From Megalobrama amblycephala (lineage: Eukaryota > Chordata > Actinopteri > Cypriniformes > Xenocyprididae), in assembly GCF_018812025.1 (NCBI RefSeq), contig NC_063062.1:1035754-1099753 (forward strand): a stretch of 64,000 nucleotides of DNA, written 5' to 3'. Position 1 is the stretch's first letter. Each line of letters starts with the position of its first letter. The notes under the pieces were generated by a model, which made no database searches, was not told where the DNA came from, and was given only the letters and a program-made list of their open reading frames with translations. This document shows positions 48,292 through 59,748 of the stretch, piece by piece. The position numbers were made by a program, and so were the translations under genes.

Positions 48292-48711
48292 TACACTACA
48301 GTTTAAAGGTTTGGGCTCAGTAAGATTTTTAATGTTAAAATACAGTAAAAATTGTGATATATTTTTGCAGTTTGAAATAAGTCTTTTTTATGTGAATATA
48401 TTGTAAAGTGTAATTTATTTCTGTGATCAAAGCTGAATTTTCAGCATCATTACTCCAGTCTTCAGTGTCACATGATCATTCAGAAAGCATTCTAATATGA
48501 TTTGCTGCTCAAGAAACATTTATGATTATTATCAGTGTTGAAAACAGTTGTGCTGCTTCTTATTTTTTTGTGGAAACAGTGATATACAATACTTTTTTTC
48601 AGGATTCTTTGATGAAAAGAATGTTCAAAAGAACAGAATTTATTTGAAATGGAATTCTTCTGTAACATTGTATCAAAATCTTACTGACCCCAAACTTTCA
48701 AACGTTAGTGC
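48292..48711. mobile_element. TTCAAAAGTTTGGGG-family MITE, both termini present
   Basis: ACACTACAGTTTAAAGGTTT at the left and CCAAACTTTCAAACGTTAGT at the right, with the core CACATGATCATTCAGAAAGC. Lies in the probable chst8 3' UTR or just downstream. Confidence 0.85.
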
Positions 48712-48935
48712 ATCTGTATATTAAACACTGGATTGAGTTTTTACACACCACATAAAATGTATGCTGTCAGTTACTAGTCACTGGTAACTTGTCGAGTCAC
48801 CTCCGGTCAGACTTTTCGGTGGTAAATAAAGACCATTCTGTGTTATCGACGGTAGAGGATGAGACTGTGTAAATGTGGATTAGTCTAATTAGTGTCTGAA
48901 CAGATCCTAGCATCAATTGGACGACGTACACAGCT

Positions 48936-50048
48936 TCAGTAGAGGTCTTTGTAGGGTTTGGAGTAGTTAAACATCAGGTAATCCATGTAGTAGAAGTCAT
49001 ACGCCCGCTGCCGCTCCGAAGCGTTCAGCTGGGAAAAATAATGCTGTGTGATCTGAGTGGAAGTTCTGGCCGCTTTGGGGTTCCCGTCCTTGAACGAGGG
49101 ATATGTCAGGTTCTCCGGGGCCCCGATCTTTCGTAAAAGGAAGTTGGCGTCTTCTTCCAAGGTCTCAACCTTCCCGATGAAGTCGTAGTGCAGGTGGCAA
49201 GGGCTGCAAAGTTGGTTGGTTGCTTCCCAATGGATGTCCATTCCTACGGGACGGTGCACGTCCAGCAGGTAGTGGATGAACTCCCGAAAGGTCACGCCGC
49301 TTCCCGTCTTCAAAGCCGCCTGGGATGCGTTCACTCTGTATTTCGAGATGATGGGCTTCCCGAATACGGGATGGTAGTAGGAATTGGGGCTCTCGAATTT
49401 GTCCCTGAACGCTGACACCAGGCGCTCCATGGGCTCGCGGACGAACAGCACTTTGGTGTACGTCTCCAAACGCTTGGTTATGCCTTGCCGGTCGAAGCTG
49501 TCCAGACGTTTCAGGTGATTGTCGTAATGAACGGCCACGTGATTGATTTCCTGCGTGGTGTTGGCGACGCCGGCCAGAACCATCAGGACCCTCTTCCAGT
49601 TGGAGCATCCGGCTTTCGGCACCTCGCAGTACAGCAGTTTGTGTCTGTCCTCCACGTAAATCCGCGACACGTGATGCGGCGTTATTGTCCGAGAAATATT
49701 ACTCCGATACTTCCCGCAGACCTCCCGCACGATCCGTCGACGGGACTCCTGAATGTCAGCCAGACGCCGCGAGTTCTCCGTGGCCGAGTATGATGAAGAC
49801 GACGACAACATGGAGGAGTTCGTGTGGGGTCGCTGCACCGGGCTGGTCTTTAAAAGTTTCCGGTGGCGTTTGGTGACCTGTTGGGAGCCCGGGTCATGCT
49901 CTCGGGAGCCCGGTGTGGCGGCTTGTCGTTTCCACTGGAAATCTGGTAGCTGCATGGGTGAGATGGGGTCGACGTCGCCCTCCTCTGACCGCTGGTTGAG
50001 TCTAGCGGAGACGCTGCCCATGACCTCACTGAACTGGGCGCACTGCTC
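48936..50048 (-). CDS. chst8: chst8 catalytic exon (GalNAc-4-O-sulfotransferase 1), terminal exon
   Basis: One exon of 370 codons plus TGA, entered at phase 0 after a GTTTGAAG acceptor; earlier residues in the open frame are intron. It encodes the stem and the whole catalytic domain of a Golgi type II carbohydrate sulfotransferase (sulfotransferase family 2). Counting exon residues from 1, the 5'-phosphosulfate loop of PAPS binding is [13 protein letters not shown] (about 141-153) and the 3'-phosphate motif is [16 protein letters not shown] (about 203-218). The C terminus [15 protein letters not shown]…DLY is characteristic of CHST8, and CHST9 ends differently. Six N-x-S/T sites are present. 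The family product transfers sulfate to C4 of terminal GalNAc on N-glycans, for example on pituitary hormones. Exon plus upstream parts would give about 425 residues, as in human CHST8 (424). The basic, Ser-rich stem (first about 90 residues) is poorly conserved, as expected. Confidence 0.95.
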   Translation of the reverse strand, partial: EQCAQFSEVMGSVSARLNQRSEEGDVDPISPMQLPDFQWKRQAATPGSREHDPGSQQVTKRHRKLLKTSPVQRPHTNSSMLSSSSSYSATENSRRLADIQESRRRIVREVCGKYRSNISRTITPHHVSRIYVEDRHKLLYCEVPKAGCSNWKRVLMVLAGVANTTQEINHVAVHYDNHLKRLDSFDRQGITKRLETYTKVLFVREPMERLVSAFRDKFESPNSYYHPVFGKPIISKYRVNASQAALKTGSGVTFREFIHYLLDVHRPVGMDIHWEATNQLCSPCHLHYDFIGKVETLEEDANFLLRKIGAPENLTYPSFKDGNPKAARTSTQITQHYFSQLNASERQRAYDFYYMDYLMFNYSKPYKDLY

Positions 50049-50180
50049 CTTCAAACACACACAAGAAAAACCTATGAAGCATACTGACATTATAAGAAAA
50101 GCATGTATTCATTGTGTTATATTTCACACCAAATGAAGAAAAATACCCTAAATTCCCATTATTCATCATTTTAATGTGAA

Positions 50181-50182
<2 letters not shown>

Positions 50183-50236
<54 letters not shown>
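50183..50236. repeat. (TA)n microsatellite
   Basis: About 26 units, 135 bp upstream (on the minus strand) of the chst8 catalytic exon acceptor. Confidence 0.96.
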
Positions 50237-50247
<11 letters not shown>

Positions 50248-50505
50248 TTCCATTCAAAAGTTTGGGATCGGTAAGATTTTTAATGTCTTTAAAAGAAGTT
50301 TCATCTGCTCACCAAGGCTGCATTTATTTAATTAAAAATACAGTAAAATCAGTAATATTGTGAAATATTATTACAATTTAAAACTAGATAAAAAAGTTAG
50401 TCGAGACAAACTTTAAGTTGGCTTGAAAAAGCCGAACCAGAAAGTTTGAAGTAGTTTTGAAAGTTTTCAGTTTGAATGTTTTCAGTTTGAAAGTTTAAGT
50501 TTAAA

Positions 50506-50506
50506 T

Positions 50507-50563
<57 letters not shown>

Positions 50564-50564
50564 C

Positions 50565-50601
<37 letters not shown>

Positions 50602-50631
50602 TAGATAGATAGATAGATAGATAGATAGATT
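50506..50631. repeat. (GATA)n tetranucleotide microsatellite
   Basis: About 30 TAGA/GATA units with two small interruptions (GACA and TATAGA). In chst8 intron. Confidence 0.97.
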
Positions 50632-50639
50632 TAGAAATA

Positions 50640-50878
50640 ATATTTTGGATGGTTGCTAGGGTGTGCTAAGGTATTTTGGGTGGTTGCTAGGGTGTTGCTA
50701 TTTGGTTGCTAGGGTACTCGGGGTGGTTGCTAAGGTGTTGCTAGGGTACTCAGGGTGGTTGCTATGTGGTTGCTAGGGTACCCGGAGTGGTTGCTAAGGT
50801 ATTCTGGGTGGTTGCTAGGGTGTTGCTATGCGGTTGCTAGGGTACCAGGAGTGGTTGCTAAGGTGTTGCTATGTGGAA
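50640..50878 (+). repeat. GGTTGCTAGGGTGTTGCTA minisatellite
   Basis: GTTGCTAGGGT and GTTGCTA(A/T)G recur with spacing of roughly 20-45 bp, linked by ATTTTGGGTGGTTG or ACTCGGGGTGGTTG. Confidence 0.88.
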
Positions 50879-51088
50879 TAATATTATTCTTTGATGAATA
50901 GAAAGTTCAAAAGAACAGCATTTATTTGAAATATAATCTTTTGTTACATTTTAAATGTCTTTACTGTCACTTTTGATCAATTTAATGCATCCTTGCTGAG
51001 AAAAAAATATAGTAATTTCTTTAAATTCTTCTAAAAAAAATAAAAATACAAATTCTCACTGACTCCAAACTTTTGAACGGTAGTGTAT

Positions 51089-51485
51089 AATGTTACAAAA
51101 GCTTTGTATTTCAGATAAATGCTGTTCTTTTGAACTTTCTATTCATCAAGGAATCCTGAAAAAAAAAGTATACAACTGTTTTTAACATTGATAATAATAA
51201 TAAATGTTTCTTGAGCAGCAAATCATCATATTAGAATGATTTCTGAAGGATCATGTGACACTGAAGACTGGAGTAACGATGCTGAAAATTCAGCTTTGAT
51301 CACAGGAATAAATTACTTTGTCAAATATATTTAAATAGTACACAGTTATTTTAAATTGTAATAATATTTCACAATATTACTGTTTTTTACTGTATTTTTA
51401 ATTAAATAAATGTAGCCTTGGTGAGCATACAAAACTTCTTTTAAAAACATTAAAAATCTTAGTGGTTCCAAACTTTTGGACTGTA

Positions 51486-51487
<2 letters not shown>
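51089..51487. mobile_element. TTCAAAAGTTTGGGG-family MITE copy, left end lost
   Basis: Core GATCATGTGACACTGAAGAC at about 51249 and right end CCAAACTTTTGGACTGTACT, running into a TA microsatellite. Confidence 0.78.

Positions 51488-51566
<79 letters not shown>
51488..51566. repeat. (TA)n microsatellite
   Basis: About 39 units at the end of a MITE. Confidence 0.97.
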
Positions 51567-51570
<4 letters not shown>

Positions 51571-51740
51571 ATGAGAAACATTCACTAATTACAGCTTTCC
51601 AAGTGTAACTATGTGACCTTGCTTCAAACATGTAATTTTGCACATGCAATATACAGAGACAGATGCATATTATATATCAGCCAATAATCAGTATCGGCCA
51701 ATAAAAGCACATTTTCACACTATTGGCATCTATATATAGA

Positions 51741-51846
51741 TAGTAGTCAACATTTGAAGTGGATCAAAACCTTTCATCAAAGTTGTCCTAACCTTCTTCT
51801 TAGGACAACTCTGATGAACTTTTTTGATCCACTTTTGACTGCTGTA
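51741..51846. repeat. Imperfect hairpin of about 105 nt
   Basis: Arms of about 45 nt: AAGTGGATCAAAACC…TCATCAAAGTTGTCCTAA pairs with TTAGGACAACTCTGATGAA…TTTTGATCCACTT; loop of about 10 nt. Probably a small palindromic repeat. Confidence 0.8.
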
Positions 51847-51847
51847 T

Positions 51848-52351
51848 ATTAGAGATGCACCAATATTTCAATCAATAATCGGTATTGGCTGATAAAAGCA
51901 CATTTTCACACTATCAGCTATTGGCCGATAGTTTAAAAACAGCCGATATTCAGGGCCGATATATCCTGTCAATCAAGAGAGGGCAGGAAAATGCACTGAG
52001 TTTGTGCTTTTTGTAAATAAAATGCTGAGAAACCAGTCTGATGTTCAATATTAATAGTAATTATATGAATTAATAACATTCAGAAAGTTAAGAAATATTA
52101 ATTTAATCTTCAGAATTTAGTTAATGTGTGATAATATTAATTTGAATAATGTGTTTGTTTATAACTGATACCAGTTACTCTGAAACAAGTTGATGAAATG
52201 GAGAGAATAATGTTTTTATTTGCATTTCTTTCAAAATATAATAATTAAAAATATAATGATTAATTATAATGAAGTTATCATTAATTTAAAAGAAGGTATA
52301 TCCCCCAAACTATCGGTATCGTTATTGGTGGAGAAATTTAGTACCGGTGCA

Positions 52352-52354
<3 letters not shown>
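51848..52354. mobile_element. Palindromic MITE (AGAGATGCACCAATA … TACCGGTGCATCT)
   Basis: Inverted ends AGATGCACC/GGTGCATCT, internal GGCCGATAGTTT and CTATCGGTATCG. Its right end is replaced by a TA microsatellite. A second fragment (CAGCCAATAATCAGTATCGG) is at 51678-51730. Confidence 0.72.

Positions 52355-52416
<62 letters not shown>
52354..52416. repeat. (TA)n microsatellite
   Basis: About 31 units at the right end of the GATGCACC element. Confidence 0.97.
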
Positions 52417-52419
<3 letters not shown>

Positions 52420-52729
52420 AATTGTGAAGTGTCAAAATTAAAACATCTAAATGAATGCATATAAAGATTTTTGTTTGCACATGCAATCTTTATGGAAAAT
52501 ATAAATATATAAAAATGTACATACATATATTTACAATCATTATATGTATTATATGACAGTATATCATATTACTTTCAATCAGAAAGTGCACATTATCAAC
52601 TGATGCCTTTAATGAAAGTATACATAATAAATAAAAAGATAATAACTAAATAAATCAATGCAAAATAAAAATCCTAAATATATAAAAGGGCACATTATTA
52701 ACTGATGCCATATTGTTCAGCTGATCTGG

Positions 52730-52835
52730 GGTGCGTTTCCCAAAGCGAACTATGGTCGCAAGTTCCGTCGTTACCAATAGAGTTCAATGGGACTTACGAC
52801 CATAGTTGACTAACGATGCTTACGGGAAACGCACC
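52730..52835. mobile_element. 106-bp palindromic repeat (GGTGCGTTTCCC … GGGAAACGCACC)
   Basis: Perfect 12-bp inverted ends and further internal pairing (AACTATGGTCG with CGACCATAGTT). A very small MITE in chst8 intron. Confidence 0.85.
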
Positions 52836-53356
52836 ATTGGCTGATGTATCAATCTATCTTCAGTCTCACAGTTTTCAGTGTGTAACTCTTTGTTTTTAAA
52901 CCATCAGATGGCGCCATTGAGCTGTTTCTGATCTGCCTGTTCTCCGCTGGATGAATGTGTCTCATTACAGCTCATCTGTTCTCTGTCTGTGACTCAGTCT
53001 GAATATCTCTAATCCGCTAATTGACGAGGATTTTTGCTTAATTCTCTACGTCACCTGATTTCAAAAACACGTCGCCTGTGGCAAATATCAATTTAACTTC
53101 TCATTTGAATTCATTAAGGTGCAATAAAGTCAATGAATTGAATAATCATAAATCCAGTATTAACGAGGTGATTAGTTCGTTATGAAGTCAGGGTTCATTT
53201 GATTAGTGATGGCAGGCTACGGCCCAGCAATCTGCCCCTTCCCCTGGGACAATATGAGGGCATGAGTGGAGAAGAGACGATGTTTAATACAATCACATGT
53301 GTTTCTGCATTCTGATAAAGCGTTCAAACTGTTTATGGAATAAGACATGATCTCAC

Positions 53357-53391
53357 CTGTCTGGACTGAGTCGTGCCCCTGAACTTCACAC
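53357..53391 (-). CDS. chst8: chst8 35-nt internal exon
   Basis: A tract TGTCTGTCTTGTCTTTCAG is followed by 35 nt and an excellent GACAG|GTGAGA donor. Completing one base from an earlier exon, it reads (G)VKFRGTTQSRQ and joins in phase 0 to the large exon at 50048. The position and the GVKF start correspond to GIKF in the human CHST8 stem, just after the membrane anchor. The exon with the start codon and transmembrane segment was not found up to 64000 and should lie further right. The intron to the catalytic exon is about 3.3 kb. Confidence 0.8.
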
Positions 53392-54717
53392 CTGAAAGAC
53401 AAGACAGACAAACAAACAGATTAGTTGTGCATGCAAAGACATTGATATGCATAATGGATTCTGCACTTTAAACAGGCCTAAAAATCATGCACCTTTAAAA
53501 ACAGTTCAACTTAAAATGCATCTCAATACCATTCAGAACAGTAAAACACATCTTGTGTGAACAGCCCGAGTGTGTGTGTGCACACAACGACACACACGAA
53601 GGCCACATGCTGCGTCTTTCATATTCCATTTTAACAATCTCAAGCATTTCAAAGCGCTTATTCTGTAATTACGGAGTGAATGAGACACATTCACTAATTA
53701 CAGCTTTCCAAGTGTAACCATGTGACCTTGTTTCAAACATATAATTTTGCACATGCAATATACAGAGACAGATGCATATTATATATCTAAAAATTACAAT
53801 CTGAAGAATTGTTTTTGCATCTTAAAGTGCCTCTATTATGCTATTTTAATGATTCCTTTTGTGTCTGAGGTCTCCTACATGCATCCAAGGTAAAAAACAC
53901 TTTCATTTTCTCATAATATCCACTGCAGCATCAGCTCTTTTCTCTCAGTGTCTGAAACGGTTTGATCAATGATTCAGTCTCTCTAAACCCCGCCTTTCCA
54001 AGAGCCTGCTCTGCTCTGATTGATCAGATGGACCAGTCTACTGTGATTGGTCTAGTGTGGATAACCAAACTCTCATTATCATATCTGATACACAGTGATA
54101 CGAACAGTAACGATGGCGTCGGTTTTACCGTATCAATCTCATCAATTTGCTTTGGCAGCAGAAAACAGTGTCTTCATATCAACATATAGATTTACACGCA
54201 ACATCTTAATAATGTATACTGCCCTGCGTCTCGGCTAGTGTGGTCAAAAACAGTGGAAAACACCACACGGGTTCATACAGCATCCACATGCTACTTGTTT
54301 ACAGTCAGAGACGATGCTATGATCATCACTGTCACCCATCTTACAACAGGTTATGAATATTCATGAGAAAACCTTGTGTTTACTTCATCATTAGTCCACT
54401 GTTAGCTCGTATTCCAGAGGAACATGACTTCTGCTTCTTGGCTCTTGAATGTTTTGACATCAAACCAGAGTATGTGATGGGTGTGGAGCGGACACAGAGC
54501 AGGGAGTTCTGGGATTTTGCCTGAAGCGTTGATGTTCTCTCTCACTTCAAGATACTGCTTCATCACAAGCATAAAACGCATGTAAACTGCTAAATATGCT
54601 ACTGCTTGTCAGGAGGAATTCACCACCTATTCATAGTGTTAACATGTTATTAGCAGTTAGAACGAGAGAGTTTTATTATAAGGATATTATAAACAAAGAA
54701 GACGATCAAAAATGCAC
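53392..54717. other. chst8 upstream intron, dispersed repeat from about 53815
   Basis: AAAGTGCCTCTATTATGCTA at 53824 with CCCCGCCTTTCCAAGAGCCT resembles a dispersed cyprinid repeat. 53683-53790 duplicates 51568-51670 (ACATTCACTAATTACAGCTT and GTAATTTTGCACATGCAATA variants). No exon. Confidence 0.5.
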
Positions 54718-55893
54718 TACGGGTCAAAAGTTTGGAATAATTACAAATTTCTTCATGATCACCAGAGGCTGCATTTATCTGATGAAAAATACAGTAAAAA
54801 CAGTGAAATATTATTACAATTTAAAATAAATTTCTATGTGAATATTTGGTAAAATGTAATTTATTCCTGTGATCAAAGCTGAATTTATTTGATTAAAAAT
54901 ACAGTAAAAATCACAAAATATTATTATCATTTAAAATAACTGTTTTCTATGTGAATATATAATAAAATGTAATTTATTCCTGTGATCAAAGCTGAATTTA
55001 TTTGATTAAAAATACAGTACAAATCACAAAATATTATTACAATTTAAAAAAATTGTTTTCTATGTGAATATATGGTAAAATGTAATTTATTCCTGTGATC
55101 AAAGCTGAATTTATTTGACTAAAAATACAGTAAAAAAATCACAAAATATTATTTCAATTTAAAATAATTGTTTTCTATGTGAATATATAATAAAATATAA
55201 TTTATTCCTGTGATCAAAGCTGAATTTATTTGATTAAAAATACAGTAAAAATCACAAAATATTATTATAATTTAAAATGGCTGTTTTCTATGTAAATTTA
55301 TAGTAAAATGTAATTTATTTCTGTGATCAAAGCTGAATTTATGATTAAAAATACAGTAAAAATCACAAAATATTATTACAATTTAAAATAAATGTTTTCT
55401 ATGTGAATATATTGTAATTTATTCCTGTGATTAAAGCTGAATTTATTTGATTAAAAATACAGTAAAAATCACAAAATATTATTACAATTTAAAATGGCTG
55501 TTTTCTACGTAAATATATAGTAAAATGTAATTTATTTATGTGATCAAAGCTGAATTTTTTTTTATTACAAATACAGTAAAAATCACAAAATATCATTACA
55601 ATTTAAAATAACTTTTTTCTATGCAAATATATAGTCACATTTCATTTATTCCTGTGATCAAAACTGAATTTTCAGCATCATTACTCCAGTCTTCAGTGTC
55701 ACATGATCCTTCAGAAAACATTCTAATATGATGATTTGCTGCTCAAGAAAAAATTATGAAAATATTCAAAATATTTCACATTTTTACTGTATTTTTGTTC
55801 AAATAAATGCAGCCTTGGTGAGCAGAAGAGACTCCTTTTAAAAACAATAAAACATCTTTAATTATTCAAAACTTTTAAACTGATAATGTACAA
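54718..55893. mobile_element. TTCAAAAGTTTGGGG-family MITE with internal 113-bp tandem amplification
   Basis: GGGTCAAAAGTTTGGAATAA at the left and ATTATTCAAAACTTTTAAAC at the right. Between them, a block containing TTCCTGTGATCAAAGCTGAA, ATTAAAAATACAGTAAAAAT and TTTTCTATGTGAATATAT is repeated, starting near 54867, 54980, 55095, 55208, 55322, 55424, 55538 and 55654. The single normal core (CACATGATCCTTCAGAAAAC) follows at 55697. Confidence 0.88.
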
Positions 55894-58800
55894 ATATATA
55901 AATTTGAATGAACAAATTCATTGTGGACTTTAAAAAAGTATACAATAAATTTGGGAATTTGCAAACTTGGATTTGGAGCGATTATAAAAGGCTTGGCACA
56001 AAACACCAGTGCAAAATTCTTACAAGTTACAAACCAAGCAGCAGAAGTTGTTAAGATGTTCTGAATGTTTGTGAACTAATGCTGCACGACTGTACAACAG
56101 AAGCGCAGGTTGTTTGCGAGCGAACGCTCCAGCTGTACTTTGTGACTCCGTGTGTTTTCTGTAAACAAATGTTCCTGTCAAGAAGTGAGCCACGGGCTAA
56201 ATAAATTACACCGCACAGACAAACTTTTACAGAGCTGTTAATTGGCAAGCAGTTGATTAAAATGCAAAAGAGCTCTTGACCTGTTGTAACTCCCTCTAAA
56301 GACTGCACACATCAGAAGAAACAGAGGGAGTGTCTGCAGACATCAGCGCACACCTGCATCTCTTTAAAGACGAGTGAGCGAGAGAATCTTGTCAGTCCAC
56401 ATGCATGCTGGGAAGGATGATGCGCTTGATTTACACCGGAGATCTTCATATCTTCTGACTGAAGGGCAGAGATTTTAACCTCGTTTCAGAGCATTATGTA
56501 GCTGATGCATCTTATGTTAAAGCAGTCAAAAGTGATTTCTGCCTAATAACATCAACTCATGCGGTTCTGACGGAAGAAGAAAACTAGAGCAAGCTGTTTG
56601 CACGTGCACAACTCACCAGCCCATGATGTGGGTGTTTGCCAGTGTGTTGCTATGCATTTGCAAAGTATTTTTTGTTGTTGTTACTTACTAGTCACTCCTT
56701 CAAAGCCAATTTGAAAATCATAAATCTGAATATCATAAATCTGATCATTTGCAATGAGACAGCATAAATTCCTCAACAAGATGCATAATTTGAGGCAGTT
56801 AGAGTGCGTTAGGGGTTTGCTCTAAACACAGACACTATGCATGAGCCATATTAATAGCGATGCATGGTTTAGCAAAGAGACTAAATGAATAAATGAATAA
56901 ATGCATACGTACTAAGAAAATAAGCACAACATATCCAAGCACAGACCTCTAGCTTGGCTACAATACTATTTCTCCAGTACGCAGTATGTACAGTATAGTG
57001 TATATGCACATTTTCTATTGTTATGATGAGCTGTATTCCTTTAATATCTTTAATATAATTTCTAAAGACATTGATTTTTAGAAGGCAAACTGAGATGGTG
57101 AATGGGAACATGGTTGGTGTAACATTAGCAACACATTATTAGCTGTTTGATAACGTAGTCAAACAAATGCTAATCATATCAATTATCGTTATGTGTCGGA
57201 TGTTGTTGAGAGCGATTCGTAAAACGCATCACCATTCTGATACATGGACTTGTGTTCAGGCTGGTAAAATTCAGTTTCTGGTTCAGACATATTATATTGT
57301 GCAGCGTTTACAACAGCAAAGTTGACCGAGTGGATCTCTGAGCTGGTGTGAGTGAGTGGGGGCGGGGCTAATTTGCATATTCATGGCTCCATGTACTAAA
57401 TAAAGCTAAGGTGTTGAGTTACATTCTAGGCATGATTTTTTTTTTTTTTTTTACAGGAAAAAACATTTAAATATGTAATTTTGGTGATCAAAAATGAGTT
57501 TTATGGGATAAAATTAATGACTACAGGGGGATTCTAATATTTTGAATTAGCTTGTATTTTTAAATTTTCATTTTAAGTTTTAGTAAATATTGTGCTTTTC
57601 TCATTTTTATTAGTTTTTGTTTTTTTTATTTATGTTTAGCTTTAATTAATTTTTATTTTAGTTTTAATTTGTATGATTTTAGTACTTAAACTTGCAGTGT
57701 TAGTTTAGTATTATTTAGTATTTATTAATATTGTGAACAAACTTTTACTTTTATATTTTCCATTTTTTGTGCTTTTGTAATTTTTCTTAGGTTTAGTTTA
57801 GCTTTTTATTTCAGTTTTAATTTGTATAATTTTAGTACTTCAACTTACAGTGTTATTTTAGTATTATTTATATACTATTATAATATTTATTAATATTTTG
57901 AATGAGCATTTACTTTTATATTTTCCATTTTCTTTTTCATGCTTTAGTAATTTTTTTTAGTAATTTAATTTATTTTTATTTGCCAAGGCAACATTTCTAA
58001 TTTTCATCTACATTTTTTTTTTACGTTTAAAGTTTTTCATCTAATATATTTTATTTTATTTCAGCTTTATTTAATTTAAATTCATTTATTTTCATTTATT
58101 TTATTTGTTTATTTATTTATTATATATTTTTATTTATTATTTATATTAGTTTTAGTTAACAATAACATCACTGGCATACTTTTGTTTTTGTTTTTTTAAT
58201 TTTCAGTAACTAGGCAAACTAATCTGTTCTGAACATGATGGTATAAAAATGAGGTTTAAATATAAAAATATAAAAATATAAAACAGAGGTCTTCCATGTC
58301 CATTTCAGGTCAGTAGATCCAGAGGCGTGTGTTCAGGATGGGTTCTGTCAGTGTTTACAGCGCTCACTAACACTTCCAGCTCCTGTAGGCCTCGTGCAGA
58401 TGAAACCGCTGTTCAGTGAGAGGAGATATCAAACCCTACTGAACACAAACCCAGCTAGCAGTAGCGCTGTTCCCCTCTCAGGATATAAAGGAGAATTCTG
58501 GAACAAAAGCAGCACATCTTATCGGACAAGCACCAGCAGAGCCGAAGGGCCTTTCATTCTCTGAGAAGCGCTTTGAAACACTCACAACTGTGGCTCAAGG
58601 TTAGTTGACCACAGTGTTCGGGAGTAACTAAGTGATGTGTGTAACATCTTTATGTTAAGATACTAATGTGCAAAAATAACTAGAGTCAATCAGTGATATG
58701 AGTTCTGTGTGGAGTTCCAGCAAACCTGTTTGAAAACACACTTGAGCTATAAATTATGTGTAGGTCGTAGCCGTGCCGCTCCAGTTTCAAAGAAGCAGGT

Positions 58801-59050
58801 TGACACCCATCATCTGACAGGTCAGGGTCAGGCCCGATTCCCGGTCAAAGACAGACTTAAACACATTGAGCTGGAGACTGGAGGAGCGAGGCTGAATTCA
58901 GAGTTGCTATCGGCTGTCAGATCGAAGAACTCGGTGCATGTGGCACTCTCAGAAAAATACCCAGAGCCCAACAACGCTGCCCTGTGTGATATTATAGCAC
59001 TGCTTCCCTCTGCAGCACCACAGGCTCTTTCCATTCATTTCATTTGGCCG

Positions 59051-59059
<9 letters not shown>
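55894..59059. other. chst8 upstream intron: single-copy-looking, then AT-rich repeat
   Basis: 57540-58200 is a T-rich stretch in which AATTTTAGTACTTNAACTTNCAGTGTTA-type text occurs twice (near 57676 and 57829). I searched the minus strand for the membrane-anchor exon of chst8 and did not see it. Confidence 0.4.

Positions 59060-59106
<47 letters not shown>
59060..59106. repeat. (CA)n microsatellite
   Basis: About 23 units, preceded by a short CT run. Confidence 0.97.
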
Positions 59107-59108
<2 letters not shown>

Positions 59109-59526
59109 GAGTCTGAGTGTGCTGTAGGCTCTGTGTTTCCGGCAGAATTTCAAATCTTTTTTGTGTTACCTGCCCTGTGGTTATGCTGGGCTCATGACTC
59201 TCTCTCTCTCTCTCTCTGCTGCAGGCCTGTGCCATTATAAACCGCACTGAGAATGCCTGTAAAATTCCAATTCAATTCATGAATTATCACTGAAATCACA
59301 TTGAGGGTAATAAATATGATGCATAATTTGAATTTAAGGAAGTAGAATTACAACTGAATTGAAATTAATAATAGATGCAAGTGTAAATTTAAATAATAAA
59401 TCTCACTGTTTAGTATGAGTTACCCATAAACATCTAATACTGAATACGTTTTTGTCTCAAAATATTAAATATTGCTTAAAAATATACTATTAAAGTATCA
59501 TAATACATTATAAAATAGAAAATATA

Positions 59527-59594
<68 letters not shown>
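59527..59594. repeat. Compound (CA)n(TA)n microsatellite
   Basis: About 9 CA units then 24 TA units. Confidence 0.96.
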
Positions 59595-59597
<3 letters not shown>

Positions 59598-59665
59598 TTT
59601 ATATATAAACTACATTTAATATTGTATTAAATATAAGCAATAAGTAATATTTTGGGTATTTCGTT

Positions 59666-59748
59666 ATATTATATTATATTATATTATATTATATTATATT
59701 ATATTATATTATATTATATTATATTATATTATATTATATTATATTATT
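59666..59748. repeat. (ATATT)n pentanucleotide repeat
   Basis: About 16 perfect five-base units. Confidence 0.97.

Larger units (their letters stand above)
46812..48935 (-). other. chst8: Candidate chst8 3' UTR region
   Basis: Sequence downstream of the chst8 stop. On the minus strand an AATAAA hexamer at 46839-46834 is followed by a T/GT-rich stretch (TTTTGTCTTTGGCC…TTTTTTGTCTTTTTC), a plausible cleavage site near 46812. That would give a 2.1-kb UTR containing a MITE (48292-48711) and ACCATGGTAT-rich sequence (47636-48080). Other AATAAA hexamers lie within the MITE, so the end is not settled. Confidence 0.3.
50245..51089. mobile_element. TTCAAAAGTTTGGGG-family MITE interrupted by GATA and GGTTGCTAGGG repeats
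   Basis: Left terminus CCATTCAAAAGTTTGGGATC at 50250 and right terminus CCAAACTTTTGAACGGTAGT at 51065-51084. The normal middle is replaced by 50395-50878, which holds a tetranucleotide run and a minisatellite. In chst8 intron. Confidence 0.75.

Noticed and set aside
49165..49608. 147-residue frame on the minus strand overlapping chst8
   Set aside because: Shifted-frame shadow of the GC-richer catalytic exon; the chst8 frame carries all conserved motifs.
58709..59116. 135-residue plus-strand frame ending in a His/Thr run
   Set aside because: The tail is a translated CA microsatellite and the remainder has no recognisable domain.
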